A stretch of DNA of 64,000 bases from contig NZ_JAAFZH010000004.1 in NCBI RefSeq assembly GCF_010435915.1, forward strand, positions 434,001 through 498,000. Direction: 5' to 3'. The notes under the pieces were generated by a model that did not search any database, had not been told where the DNA came from, and saw only the letters and a program-made list of their open reading frames with translations. This DNA is from Spirosoma terrae (lineage in GTDB: Bacteria; Bacteroidota; Bacteroidia; Cytophagales; Spirosomataceae). Below, in pieces: positions 16,419-24,852 of this stretch (positions are counted from its first letter, which is position 1; each line of letters starts with the position of its first letter). The translations under genes and the position numbers were made by a program.

Positions 16419-17110
16419 ACAGGCAAAATGTACAGGCCCTTCGAGTTGAATGGGCCAATATAAAACCTCGGGCAATCAATCTATTCCACCAGCTGCTCAT
16501 ACAGATGGGGCGATTTGGTGTAAAGTGGGTGTTATTTATCGATGGTATGGGCAATGATGACCCGATTGAGTTAAACCACCGAGATATACCACACGTCACA
16601 GGACTGAATTTAAAACCAGTAGATGTAGACAGCCACGACATCGTGGTATGGGGTATAATGGCAGATGGGTCTCTTCTGGCTGAAAGTAGCCAAAACGGTG
16701 CAAGTTTTAAGATGTCCGTTGATACAATAGATACGGACCATTTACTACAAATTCTGGATTCAGGATACCTCTACCTGGATGAACCAAAATCCCATACTGA
16801 ACCTGTTGAAGGTCCGCTAACACTGGATACCCCCTTTACGATCTGGTGGTCCCCTGAAACTGAAGAAGAGGCACGTGAATGGCAAAAGGATGCCAAAGAC
16901 AAAGGGGATGTATCCTGGTATACAGTTGATACAGAGCATTATCGCCAAGACGGTCAACCCCAAATGGATTTTTTCATCAATACTACCATTGGCCGGGCAC
17001 TTACCTATTACGAAAGACCGGATGCTATTGCCCAGTATTTCAAGGAAGTAGAGGATGCCTTTGACCAGATTAACCAACTTTTTAAGGGGAAGCATGGCAC
17101 AAGTGTTTGA
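16415..17110 (+). CDS. Hypothetical protein, 231 residues
   Basis: Two halves: a mixed N-terminal domain (VKWVLFIDGMGNDD, VWGIMADGSLL) and an acidic, Trp/Asp-rich C-terminal half ending in a helix (FKEVEDAFDQINQLFK). I recognise no family. It is coupled to its neighbours by ATGA at the front and a 17-base overlap at the end. Confidence 0.66.
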   Translation: MNRQNVQALRVEWANIKPRAINLFHQLLIQMGRFGVKWVLFIDGMGNDDPIELNHRDIPHVTGLNLKPVDVDSHDIVVWGIMADGSLLAESSQNGASFKMSVDTIDTDHLLQILDSGYLYLDEPKSHTEPVEGPLTLDTPFTIWWSPETEEEAREWQKDAKDKGDVSWYTVDTEHYRQDGQPQMDFFINTTIGRALTYYERPDAIAQYFKEVEDAFDQINQLFKGKHGTSV

Positions 17111-17492
17111 ATTAATCCGGGATGAACGGGTTACGATCTGGCACCGGTATTCTGTTAGTGTAGAAGCAGACAATATGGAGGAAGCCGTCAATAAACTAAA
17201 AGGGGACGGATCGCTTGGATATGATTGGGCTAGTCAACCAGGTATAGTGGCAGGTCCCTGTGTTCCACTATGGGATACAGAAGAACTTACCGAACCGCAA
17301 GAACTCGGTTCATTTGGAAGCATTGAAATAACCTTACCAGATGATAATCAAGGAGGTGAACCAAGCCTACTATGGTCCAATGCTAAATATCAAGAACCTG
17401 AAATAATGCACCCTGAAGATCCTGTAAATATAGGGCAGGACAGGAAATCGTACTCGGGCAATCAGGATCGGGAACACTACACAACAGATTAA
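17094..17492 (+). CDS. Protein with VEADNMEEAV domain, 132 residues
   Basis: The first ~45 residues contain a strand-helix unit, YSVSVEADNMEEAVNKL. A similar spelling (KVAVEADTLEEAVEQV) opens the protein at 18330, so the two share a small domain seen in many short phage proteins. The remainder is acidic, Pro/Asn-rich and probably disordered. ATG 17094 is chosen because the upstream in-frame ATG at 17055 sits well inside the previous gene. Confidence 0.63.
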   Translation: MAQVFELIRDERVTIWHRYSVSVEADNMEEAVNKLKGDGSLGYDWASQPGIVAGPCVPLWDTEELTEPQELGSFGSIEITLPDDNQGGEPSLLWSNAKYQEPEIMHPEDPVNIGQDRKSYSGNQDREHYTTD

Positions 17493-17494
17493 CT

Positions 17495-17731
17495 ATGAAA
17501 GTTCAAACTGTTAATTATAACCGAGTTCTCTCAGCCGGGTATACTGGTACAAGTGGAAACGGCAACACGAGGGGTATTCAATTAACACCCGTACTCCACA
17601 GTCGTCAGGTAGAAATGGTCCCACTAACCAGCCGGGGGAAACCGGCCTCCTGTGAAATCTGTGTTCCTATCGAGGAGATAGATGCTTTTATCGAAGCCCT
17701 TCAGGAAATCAAAACCAACTGGCCCAAATGA
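17495..17731 (+). CDS. Hypothetical protein, 78 residues
   Basis: A beta-rich small protein. The front is Gly/Thr/Asn-rich, and the end (CEICVPIEEIDAFIEALQEI) reads as a strand and an amphipathic helix. No family recognised. It starts 2 bases after the preceding stop and overlaps the next gene as ATGA. Confidence 0.66.
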   Translation: MKVQTVNYNRVLSAGYTGTSGNGNTRGIQLTPVLHSRQVEMVPLTSRGKPASCEICVPIEEIDAFIEALQEIKTNWPK

Positions 17732-18327
17732 CACCGACTGAATTCATATTACAGTATATGCCCTTTCGGTACCGGATATTTAGGGTAGACGAGTATGAGA
17801 AATGGCGGGCTGAAAATCCGAGACATACGTTTAGTACATCTCTTCTTGCCGAAAGACTACCTAGTCTATACACAGAAGATCAAATTAAACAGGTTTGGGT
17901 AACTGCTTTCTTTCGGGGTCGGGAATATAAATTACCTGAAAGTAATCCACATTTCAGAACCCGGTCTGCCGACAGGCATTCTCAAAATGGATGGACTTAT
18001 TGGTATACGTTAAGTGACAATAAGCCAACCTTTGATGACACTTTCGGCATTCTGATGAGAGAATGTATGAGTGCCTGGGACTGTAACGACTTTACAGAAT
18101 ACCTGATATACCTTCAGGAACTCCAGACAGATCTGAACAAACTGGATCTAAAAGTGACCGAATATCAGTTTGACCTATTTGGTAAAATGTACCTAGTACT
18201 GGCTGAATTATTAGGTAGTGCTTATACGGAGTGGAGCTTGAACATGAATTTCAAGGCAGTTCAAGAACTCAAAACCGGAGAGTTTGAAGATTTTCTGGAG
18301 GCTTACCTGGAAGAAGTTGACTATTAA
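17728..18327 (+). CDS. Hypothetical protein, 199 residues
   Basis: An aromatic-rich soluble protein. The N-terminal part is basic and Tyr-rich. The C-terminal part is an acidic helical bundle (FDLFGKMYLVLAELLG, then FEDFLEAYLEEVDY). No motif of known function. Translation is coupled to the upstream gene (ATGA), and the next gene starts 2 bases later. Confidence 0.68.
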   Translation: MTPTEFILQYMPFRYRIFRVDEYEKWRAENPRHTFSTSLLAERLPSLYTEDQIKQVWVTAFFRGREYKLPESNPHFRTRSADRHSQNGWTYWYTLSDNKPTFDDTFGILMRECMSAWDCNDFTEYLIYLQELQTDLNKLDLKVTEYQFDLFGKMYLVLAELLGSAYTEWSLNMNFKAVQELKTGEFEDFLEAYLEEVDY

Positions 18328-18329
18328 CG

Positions 18330-18620
18330 ATGCCCCAATACATTATTCCCTGCTATTTCGAATTTCACGGCAAAGTAGCTGTGGAAGCAGACACGTTGGA
18401 AGAGGCTGTTGAACAGGTCACCCAACAACAGGACCTAAATGGAGACGAGAGCTTCCGGAAAGGAAACGTTTCCGATCTGCACTTTACTGAACACGTAAAA
18501 CTGGATACTCCCGGTATTACCGAGTACAATAGTCAAAAATTTCCAGGTGAGGTTGAAGCCTTTAAAAAACTGTCACTGGACCAACTCAAAGAACTATTTG
18601 GATCAGACCATGTTGAATAA
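18330..18620 (+). CDS. Second protein with VEADTLEEAV domain, 96 residues
   Basis: An N-terminal strand-helix unit, FHGKVAVEADTLEEAVEQV, like that of the protein at 17094. The C-terminal helix ends FKKLSLDQLKELFG. It probably arose by domain sharing or duplication within the operon. It overlaps the methyltransferase gene by 11 bases. Function unknown; small domains of this kind may regulate a partner enzyme. Confidence 0.65.
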   Translation: MPQYIIPCYFEFHGKVAVEADTLEEAVEQVTQQQDLNGDESFRKGNVSDLHFTEHVKLDTPGITEYNSQKFPGEVEAFKKLSLDQLKELFGSDHVE

Positions 18621-20184
18621 CCCTGAGTTTTACCCCACCCCAGAAGCCGTTATACGGCGCATGCTGGAACCCTACAAAGGACTTGATGACAAACACGTTC
18701 TGGACCCCGAAGCAGGGAGCGGGGCCATACTGGATTATCTAAACAGTACCAGACACCGTGTACCTCGCAACAAGCTGTACTGCCTGGAATCCGATCCCGA
18801 GCTGCAATTCACCCTTCAAGGGAAGGGCTACCGGTTTTTAGGCCCGGATTTTCTGGATTATCAGGGTGATTACCGGTTTGATCTGGTTGTAATGAACCCA
18901 CCTTTTTCGAACGGAGATGCCCATCTACTCAAGGCCTGGGAGATCATGCGGAACGGTGACATCGTTTGTCTTCTGAACTGGGAAACCATTAATAATCCCT
19001 ATACCAAACGGCGTCAGGAATTAGTGGCACTTATTGAGCAGCATGGCACGGTTGAGAATATCGGACCCGTCTTCGATGAGTTAAACGTACTGAGAAAAAC
19101 CGACATCGATATTGCTCTGGTACGGCTCCAAAAAACCGAATCTGATCCGCTGCTTGACTTTAGCCATCTACGCTCGAAGGACAAGCCGGTTGATTTATCA
19201 TTCGACCTAAACAGTGCAGAAACGACCTTGATTAAGGAAGACAAAATCGGGGCCATGTTGGATCTGTTTGAGAAAACCAAGGAGATGTTTGTTGGGCTGC
19301 TGAAAGCCCGTAATCAGCTGAGTTATTACGGTAATCATCTCATTGACCAGAATATCTTTGAGATTGCCGACAATGCCCTTAAAAATGGTAGGAGTACGAA
19401 TGATGTATACAACCTATTCATTCAGGAGTATGGTGGTGCCGCCTGGGCCAGCATCCTACGTAAACTCAGTGTGGAAAAATACTTGACATACAAGGTAAAA
19501 CAGGATTTCGAAAAATTCCGGCAAACCCAGGGAAGCATGTCGTTGACCAGAGAAAACATCATTGCCTTAGTGCAGATGCTGATTACCAACCGGCACGAAA
19601 TTATGAAAAAGGCCGTGGTGGAAGTGTTTGATCAGTGTACCAAGTACTACCATGAGAATCGTATGATGGTAGCTGGCTGGAAAACCAATGATGCCTGGAA
19701 AGTCAACAAACGGATTGTGTTACCACGATACATTAGTTCAGAAAACCGGGAATACCGGTCTCAACCGCAAATGTTTCGTATCAACTGGAATTACTCGGAT
19801 CAATTCAGAGACATCGAAAAGGTGATGTGTTACCTGACTGGCCGTGACTGGGATAAAATAACCCGGATGGAGGACATTATTAATACCATTCCGTTCGGCA
19901 AAACAGCTGAGACCGAAACCGAATTCTTTTGGATACGCTGTTATCTGAAAGGTACGATCCACCTCCGTTTTAAAGATGATAAACTCTGGGAACGATTCAA
20001 CAGGACGGCAGCAGAAGGTAAAAACTGGCTAGGGTATGATCCAAGTTACAAACCCGATTCAAAACAAACCCCTTCATCCAATCTGGTACCTATTAAACCA
20101 GTTCCTCAGGAGGAATTGGCCGAGCAATACGGCAGTGTTCTTACTCCTGAACAGAACGGTCAACTGGCCCTGGTGCTCGTTTAA
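18610..20184 (+). CDS. N6-adenine-type DNA methyltransferase with DUF4942-like region
   Basis: A 524-residue protein. Residues 1-200 form a SAM-dependent methyltransferase: YPTP (8-11), motif I DPEAGSG (32-38), an acidic LESDPEL (59-65) and the catalytic motif NPPF (96-99), typical of adenine or exocyclic amino methylation. From about residue 215 there is a helical region (YYGNHLIDQNIFEIADNA, NLFIQEYGGAAWASI) like the DUF4942 part of phage methyltransferases. It could protect phage DNA from restriction by modifying it. No restriction partner is visible nearby. ATG 18610 begins right at the YPTP-bearing start of the family. Confidence 0.87.
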   Translation: MLNNPEFYPTPEAVIRRMLEPYKGLDDKHVLDPEAGSGAILDYLNSTRHRVPRNKLYCLESDPELQFTLQGKGYRFLGPDFLDYQGDYRFDLVVMNPPFSNGDAHLLKAWEIMRNGDIVCLLNWETINNPYTKRRQELVALIEQHGTVENIGPVFDELNVLRKTDIDIALVRLQKTESDPLLDFSHLRSKDKPVDLSFDLNSAETTLIKEDKIGAMLDLFEKTKEMFVGLLKARNQLSYYGNHLIDQNIFEIADNALKNGRSTNDVYNLFIQEYGGAAWASILRKLSVEKYLTYKVKQDFEKFRQTQGSMSLTRENIIALVQMLITNRHEIMKKAVVEVFDQCTKYYHENRMMVAGWKTNDAWKVNKRIVLPRYISSENREYRSQPQMFRINWNYSDQFRDIEKVMCYLTGRDWDKITRMEDIINTIPFGKTAETETEFFWIRCYLKGTIHLRFKDDKLWERFNRTAAEGKNWLGYDPSYKPDSKQTPSSNLVPIKPVPQEELAEQYGSVLTPEQNGQLALVLV

Positions 20185-20197
20185 TCCAACACTCTTT

Positions 20198-20452
20198 ATG
20201 ATTGTTAATATTCCGGACCGCTCGGTGACGGAAGGGGTCAAGGTATCCCGGTTTGAAATCGGGAACACTTGCCCGGTTTGCGGGGGTCCCAGGGGTCTCA
20301 ACCGGTGGCAAGTGAACCACTATGACGGAAAACAGGTCCTACTAGTTGACATTTGGACCAATCCCTGTGGGCATGTTGATCTGCAAAGTAGTGCCCGCCA
20401 GGAAGCTGCTCAAATCCTAAAAGAGCAGGAAGAACTGGCTAACACCGGATAA
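20198..20452 (+). CDS. Small Cys-containing protein, 84 residues
   Basis: The segment CPVCGGPRGLNRWQV with a later NPCGHVD suggests one zinc site, followed by an Ala/Gln/Glu-rich helix. ATG 20198 follows the methyltransferase stop by 13 bases; an earlier in-frame start would lie inside that gene. It resembles small phage zinc-finger orphans. Role unknown. Confidence 0.66.
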   Translation: MIVNIPDRSVTEGVKVSRFEIGNTCPVCGGPRGLNRWQVNHYDGKQVLLVDIWTNPCGHVDLQSSARQEAAQILKEQEELANTG

Positions 20453-20495
20453 ATACCGAAAAACCGGTAGAACTAATCAATAAATAATTACCTTT

Positions 20496-21317
20496 GTGCT
20501 CAAACCGGCAGAAATAACCGATCTGGATGATCTTATCGGATCGGGTGCCCTGTTCATCGCAAATCATTCTGGCGGGAAGGACAGTGATGCCATGTACGAT
20601 TATCTGGCCAGGACTATCCCGGCCCCCCAATTAATCGTTGTCCATGTCGCCCTTGGCCACATCGAATGGCCTGGACTCATCGAACATATTCAAACGTATC
20701 TACAGCCCGGACATGATTTCCACGTCATCAGCTCCCACAAAACGCTGTTTGATATGGTTAACAACCGGGGCATGTGGCCGTCTCCTGAGAACCGGCAGTG
20801 TACGTCCGATTTAAAACGTGACCCCGTTGCCAAGCTGGCCCGGAAACTATCCAATGAACGCAATATTCCGATCATTGTGGATTGTCTGGGTCTTCGATCC
20901 CAGGAATCCGCAGCCCGTTCCAAACAACCAACCTGGAAACTTAATACCCGGCAGACCAATACACTCCGTACAGCCTATACCTGGCATCCAATTCTGGACT
21001 GGACAATTGAGGATGTCTGGGCAAGCCGGGGGCATACTGTTCTGGAGCTAGTTGAACGTCAGGAAATTTGGGAATATGACCCCGTAGCCGCCGTCAAAGG
21101 CTGGAATTTTCACTGGGTTTATCCCGCCGGCATGGAGCGGTGTTCGTGCAGCTTCTGTATCATGGCCAAGGATTCGGATCTGAAACGGGCTGGAAAACTT
21201 CGACCTGATTTATTGCTGGAATACGCCAAGCTGGAACGATCCATTGGTCACACCTTTCGGATGCCCAGGAAAAACCAACCCAAACTCTATCTGGATGAAC
21301 TCTGCCTTTTATCTTGA
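20496..21317 (+). CDS. PAPS-reductase / DndC-like adenine nucleotide hydrolase
   Basis: A 273-residue protein of the PP-loop ATPase superfamily. It has SGGKDS (25-30), then a QCTSDLKRDP segment near residue 100 and a Cys cluster CSCSFC near residue 215. The family includes PAPS reductase, sulfate adenylyltransferase subunit and the DNA phosphorothioation protein DndC. Phage members are of uncertain function. Possible roles are sulfur transfer to a nucleobase or DNA backbone, or nucleotide-dependent modification. A GTG start is used, since the next ATG would remove the PP-loop. TACCTTTG, a match to the Bacteroidota -7 box TAnnTTTG, overlaps the start codon (20489-20496). Confidence 0.82.
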   Translation: MLKPAEITDLDDLIGSGALFIANHSGGKDSDAMYDYLARTIPAPQLIVVHVALGHIEWPGLIEHIQTYLQPGHDFHVISSHKTLFDMVNNRGMWPSPENRQCTSDLKRDPVAKLARKLSNERNIPIIVDCLGLRSQESAARSKQPTWKLNTRQTNTLRTAYTWHPILDWTIEDVWASRGHTVLELVERQEIWEYDPVAAVKGWNFHWVYPAGMERCSCSFCIMAKDSDLKRAGKLRPDLLLEYAKLERSIGHTFRMPRKNQPKLYLDELCLLS

Positions 21318-21711
21318 CTGTAAAGATCCAGATGGAACCAGTCACTTATTTGCTCTTATTCCCATATTTGATAATACAGAGGTCTATGATGTCTACGTTG
21401 GGTTAAAAGATCCTTCAATCAGTATATTCTCCTTTACCTGGCCATTTGGTGAGAATCAGTATGTTTGGATTACCAAACGGGTTACCAAACTTATTGGTGA
21501 AGTTGGTAAGCCCGGTGTGGCTGAAGCCGTATTCGGATCTCTGGATAAACCAGATTTACGATCTGTATGGATCCAAGGAGAAACCAATCAATTGGCTGGC
21601 TACTCCCTCCCTCTTTCCCCAAAGCATGCTTTGGACATGACCATTCGACAACTGGGGTTACTTGGGGAAAATGATACCCCATCCCGGATTGTGGTTTTAC
21701 AACTAGAATGA
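21295..21711 (+). CDS. Hypothetical protein, 138 residues
   Basis: A beta-rich soluble protein (FYLDCKDPDGTSHLF at the front, then FSFTWPFG) ending in a charged strand. No motif recognised. ATG 21295 is chosen because earlier in-frame starts lie inside the previous gene; it still overlaps that gene by 23 bases. The stop overlaps the next ATG (ATGA). Confidence 0.62.
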   Translation: MNSAFYLDCKDPDGTSHLFALIPIFDNTEVYDVYVGLKDPSISIFSFTWPFGENQYVWITKRVTKLIGEVGKPGVAEAVFGSLDKPDLRSVWIQGETNQLAGYSLPLSPKHALDMTIRQLGLLGENDTPSRIVVLQLE

Positions 21712-22316
21712 CACATACTTCCGAATTGATTGTTGAGCTACTGGTTAACCATTTCGAAAAAGAAGACCAGGGAAGTTATGACCTCTCTCCCATCGTGTTT
21801 GAAAACGGGTGGACAGTACACGGTGTATTTCGGAATGAGGATAAAACATGGTCAGTCAGTTACAGCACTCCCCATCTCTTTGGAGCCATGGATGACATAG
21901 AAATCCAGTATCTCTGTGAAGAGGAACTGTTCCTGTTGGCCAATGCCTTTATTCCAATCGCTACCCCAGTCTTTGCCGAAGGCATTCCGATTTACGGAGA
22001 AGATGTCAAAGGACTTCCCATGGGTATGTATCTGGGTTTATTTCACGGTTTTGTTTCTGAACTAGACCGTCAACGTAAACAAGACTGGGGCTCCTGTGGA
22101 CCAATTATAGGACCACTTTCGTATGCACAAAACACCTATAGAGGGCATCTGAAATACCAATTTGCCATTGGATACGAGGACCGAGCCAAACTATACGGAC
22201 TGGAACCTGAAGGGATGCTCGATATTACCGAAGGTGTTCTTCAGTACCAGGGTTTCGGATACGGTGACTGGACATGCCACCCGGTTAATCTTCCTGAAAA
22301 AACTAACAACCAATAA
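21708..22316 (+). CDS. Hypothetical protein, 202 residues
   Basis: An acidic mixed alpha/beta protein with Phe/Tyr/Trp spread throughout. It includes a helix-rich region (EEELFLLANAFIPIA) and a Gly/Leu stretch (GMYLGLFHGF) too short for a confident membrane span. No family recognised. Coupled to the preceding gene; the next starts 8 bases later. Confidence 0.66.
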   Translation: MTHTSELIVELLVNHFEKEDQGSYDLSPIVFENGWTVHGVFRNEDKTWSVSYSTPHLFGAMDDIEIQYLCEEELFLLANAFIPIATPVFAEGIPIYGEDVKGLPMGMYLGLFHGFVSELDRQRKQDWGSCGPIIGPLSYAQNTYRGHLKYQFAIGYEDRAKLYGLEPEGMLDITEGVLQYQGFGYGDWTCHPVNLPEKTNNQ

Positions 22317-22324
22317 TACCAATT

Positions 22325-22591
22325 ATGTCAAGTACCCAACAAGTGTCCCGTCGCCGGCCCCTTACGGAAAATGAACGTAGACAGATCAACCCCCTACTTC
22401 GCCGGTTTTACGGGGATCGGGAGGATCAGGATCGTAAAGTGGACGGATTTAAACCCGCTGACTGGTTCAACGTCGATGAGCACAAATTAGTCAGTGGAGA
22501 TCTGCTGTACGTCAAGAAGCTACCGGCCACCCGCCAACAAGTAGCCGGATTTTACTGGTGGATCTCCAGTCCGGACCTGGTCCATGCTTAG
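22325..22591 (+). CDS. Hypothetical protein, 88 residues
   Basis: A basic N-terminal half (SRRRPLTENERRQINPLLRR) may contact nucleic acid; a Trp/Tyr-rich C-terminal part follows. No family recognised. It overlaps the UDG-fold gene by 8 bases, so the two are probably made together. Confidence 0.64.
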   Translation: MSSTQQVSRRRPLTENERRQINPLLRRFYGDREDQDRKVDGFKPADWFNVDEHKLVSGDLLYVKKLPATRQQVAGFYWWISSPDLVHA

Positions 22592-23537
22592 TCTGGAAAC
22601 AGCCCTGACCGAAAACGTTACCTACCTTCGAGCCGACCTGGTTGGAGACCGCTGGACTGGATTGCCAGTTGGAGATCTGCAGCAGGCTGCCCGGCAAGGT
22701 CAGAATGTAATGCTGGTCGATGCCTCGGTCCGCAAGAACATCCTCTACCCTGCTTTTTTGCTGGAAGAGCTCTGCGGCTGTACTGATGCCGGCCAATATC
22801 CGCACATGAGCCTGGCTCATTCAGATTCGGACATGAACCAGTTACCTCCCATTTCTAACTATGACTGGGAACTACTCAGCCGGTTTCATGGCAGTTGGTA
22901 TACGGCCCTCTATGACTACCTACATACCGACGAATTCAAACAGATTCTCCGGGACATCTCCCAGTTACGGAAAAAGGAGACAGTTTTTCCGGATGTCCAC
23001 CAGATGTTTGCTGCTTTCCTGATGCCCTTGCAAAAAATCAAAGGTGTCTGGATGGGGCCAGGTCCGTTAAATCAGCCAGGTTTAGCCAATGGACGATTAT
23101 GGGCTATAGACGGCGGGGGCAGGCTTTGGACAAAATCCTCACTGTATAAATCGGTAGAAATTAGTTTAATCCAGGAATGTATACGAAAAACAGCAAATCT
23201 CTCGTTTAACTGGGAATTACGGGGAGATTTAGTAAATTTGACCCAGCAAGGTGTTTTCTTGTTACAGGCGGGACTTACCGGTAACAAATCCCCTTTAGCC
23301 CACCTGAGTATTTGGAAACCATTTACCCAGCAAATCGTAACTATTTTAAACAATCGTCCAGGTCTTGGATGGATTCTGTTCGGATCCGATGCCCAGAGCT
23401 GGCATAGCGCAATCAACCCGGACCATGCCGTCTGGACACTGTCACATCCCCTCCAATACGTACGTCAGGGTATTAGCCTGGACACCGACGTATTTGTTCA
23501 ATTTGCCGAACAAATCGGCATCTCCTATGACGACTAA
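22584..23537 (+). CDS. UDG-fold protein without the catalytic motif
   Basis: A 317-residue protein. From about residue 100 on it follows family-1 uracil-DNA glycosylase almost element by element: FPDVHQMFAAF, then the first-motif position MGPGPLNQPGLANGRLWAI, then LVNLTQQGVFLLQAGLT, FTQQIVTILN, ILFGSDAQ and SHPLQYV. In active UDG the first motif is GQDPYH, whose Asp activates water; here the position reads GPGPLN (158-163). The final HPSPLS reads HPLQYV (288-293), with its His kept. So the fold is probably kept but the glycosylase activity lost. The first ~95 residues are an extension not found in UDG. A DNA-binding or uracil-sensing role is possible. Confidence 0.75.
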   Translation: MLSLETALTENVTYLRADLVGDRWTGLPVGDLQQAARQGQNVMLVDASVRKNILYPAFLLEELCGCTDAGQYPHMSLAHSDSDMNQLPPISNYDWELLSRFHGSWYTALYDYLHTDEFKQILRDISQLRKKETVFPDVHQMFAAFLMPLQKIKGVWMGPGPLNQPGLANGRLWAIDGGGRLWTKSSLYKSVEISLIQECIRKTANLSFNWELRGDLVNLTQQGVFLLQAGLTGNKSPLAHLSIWKPFTQQIVTILNNRPGLGWILFGSDAQSWHSAINPDHAVWTLSHPLQYVRQGISLDTDVFVQFAEQIGISYDD

Positions 23538-24309
23538 TCAGATTGCAACCAAGGAAGATTTCCTGACCAACTGGCAACCCTACCTGGTCAGCCAGGAAAT
23601 CGACTTTGGCCTCGTTGATAAAAAACATTTTAACCGGCAACGACAGGAAGTCACCCTGTTTTCGACGGAGGTCCGGGCTCAGACATTTATTGTAGTAAAT
23701 AACCTGGTCTACAAGTTAACCCAGCGAAAAGAGGACCTCGAATTTAATATTAGAGGTCAGTACGGAATTGCCGTCAAACTGCCATTCGAGGAAGAGTATT
23801 TCCGGCCAGTACCGCTCTTCCAGCTAAACACCATTGATCAACCCCCAGTTGCCGACGTTACCCAATCCATCAATACGGTTTCAGCCGGCACCCAGGTTGA
23901 TTTATACTCTGCCGTAGCAACCATGGAAGCCGTGGTGGATTCAGTACCGGGGGATGATGCTTTCAATGTCTTCCTGGACAAACAGCTCAATCAGATCCGG
24001 CATATCCTCATTGTCAAAGCCCGGGAATACGTCCGCAACAACAATCGCTGGCACAACTTCGAATCCATTGGAGGGCTCAATATGGAGACCCCCGAACGGG
24101 CTCTTTGGGGACTGGTTTCCAAACAGATCATTTCCCTTCGGGATATTGTGCTGGATCTGGAAAACCGTCAGATTACTCCGACTCAGGCCATGATCGATGA
24201 AAAGTGTGGGGACGTGGAGGTCTATACCCTTTTATTACACGGATTATTCAACAAACGAATTGTAGATAATGCCGGCAGGCTTTCCGAAGCAGCCAACCAG
24301 GCGGCATAA
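23527..24309 (+). CDS. Phage helical protein with KAREYVRNNNR motif
   Basis: A 260-residue protein. The C-terminal ~120 residues carry KAREYVRNNNRWHNFESIGG, then TPERALWGLVSKQIISLRDIV and MIDEKCGDVEVYTLLL. That order matches a common phage family of all-helical proteins that some annotations link to nucleotide modification-associated domains (DUF1599-like). The N-terminal part is separate and beta-like. ATG 23527 overlaps the upstream gene by 11 bases. Catalytic role unproven; a nucleotide-binding helical fold is an inference. Confidence 0.7.
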   Translation: MTTNQIATKEDFLTNWQPYLVSQEIDFGLVDKKHFNRQRQEVTLFSTEVRAQTFIVVNNLVYKLTQRKEDLEFNIRGQYGIAVKLPFEEEYFRPVPLFQLNTIDQPPVADVTQSINTVSAGTQVDLYSAVATMEAVVDSVPGDDAFNVFLDKQLNQIRHILIVKAREYVRNNNRWHNFESIGGLNMETPERALWGLVSKQIISLRDIVLDLENRQITPTQAMIDEKCGDVEVYTLLLHGLFNKRIVDNAGRLSEAANQAA

Positions 24310-24318
24310 CTACTATAT

Positions 24319-24343
24319 ACCCGGTTGGTCTTTCTGACCGGGT
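24319..24343 (+). terminator. Hairpin between 23527 and 24355 genes
   Basis: ACCCGGT (24319-24325) pairs with ACCGGGT (24337-24343) over an 11-base loop that can add further wobble pairs. It lies in the 45-base gap, but no T run follows, so at most it is a weak or attenuating terminator. Confidence 0.4.
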
Positions 24344-24354
24344 AATACAACTCT

Positions 24355-24852
24355 ATGAACAGAAGACAATTTAAACTAACCAAAACATACCCGGGTTCAC
24401 CTCCTGAAAATACAATACGGGAATATGCCTGGACAGGAAGCCTGAACGCACCCCCCTACTTGGCTAGTCAGCGAGAATTTAGAGAATGTATAACCTTTCC
24501 CGAATTCTGGCAGGAAATTGATGTAGCTACACCCACCGTGATATTAACTACTCAGGATGGAGTAGCCATTACGGATCCGGAACAGCCCGTATACTGGTTA
24601 CAGTGCATGCATAACTGGCAACGGGACAAATGGGTAGCCCGGCAATGTTTTACCAAAGACTGGTCGGGAGAAGAACAGCCCAAGAAACGGTTAACAGATC
24701 CTAACTACAAGGCCTTCTCTACGGTGGAGGCACTGGAAGTTTATGAATACTGGAACCGGCCCCGGGTATCGTATACGGTCATTAATGGTTTGTTAGAACG
24801 GTTTAACCCCGATTTGATTCGAGACCAGCTCCAACAATTAATCCATGCGTAA
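24355..24852 (+). CDS. Hypothetical protein, 165 residues
   Basis: A soluble protein with a beta-rich middle (TPTVILTTQDGVAITDPE) followed by a Trp/Lys-rich segment and a helical C-terminus ending in a short Leu/Gln helix. No family recognised. It opens a small group of genes after the hairpin at 24319-24343 and overlaps the next gene by 8 bases. Confidence 0.66.
   Translation: MNRRQFKLTKTYPGSPPENTIREYAWTGSLNAPPYLASQREFRECITFPEFWQEIDVATPTVILTTQDGVAITDPEQPVYWLQCMHNWQRDKWVARQCFTKDWSGEEQPKKRLTDPNYKAFSTVEALEVYEYWNRPRVSYTVINGLLERFNPDLIRDQLQQLIHA

Noticed and set aside
20489-20496. TACCTTTG as promoter for the PP-loop gene
   Set aside because: It overlaps the GTG start, so transcription from it would begin inside the coding sequence and cut off SGGKDS. 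It remains a coincidence unless RNA data say otherwise.
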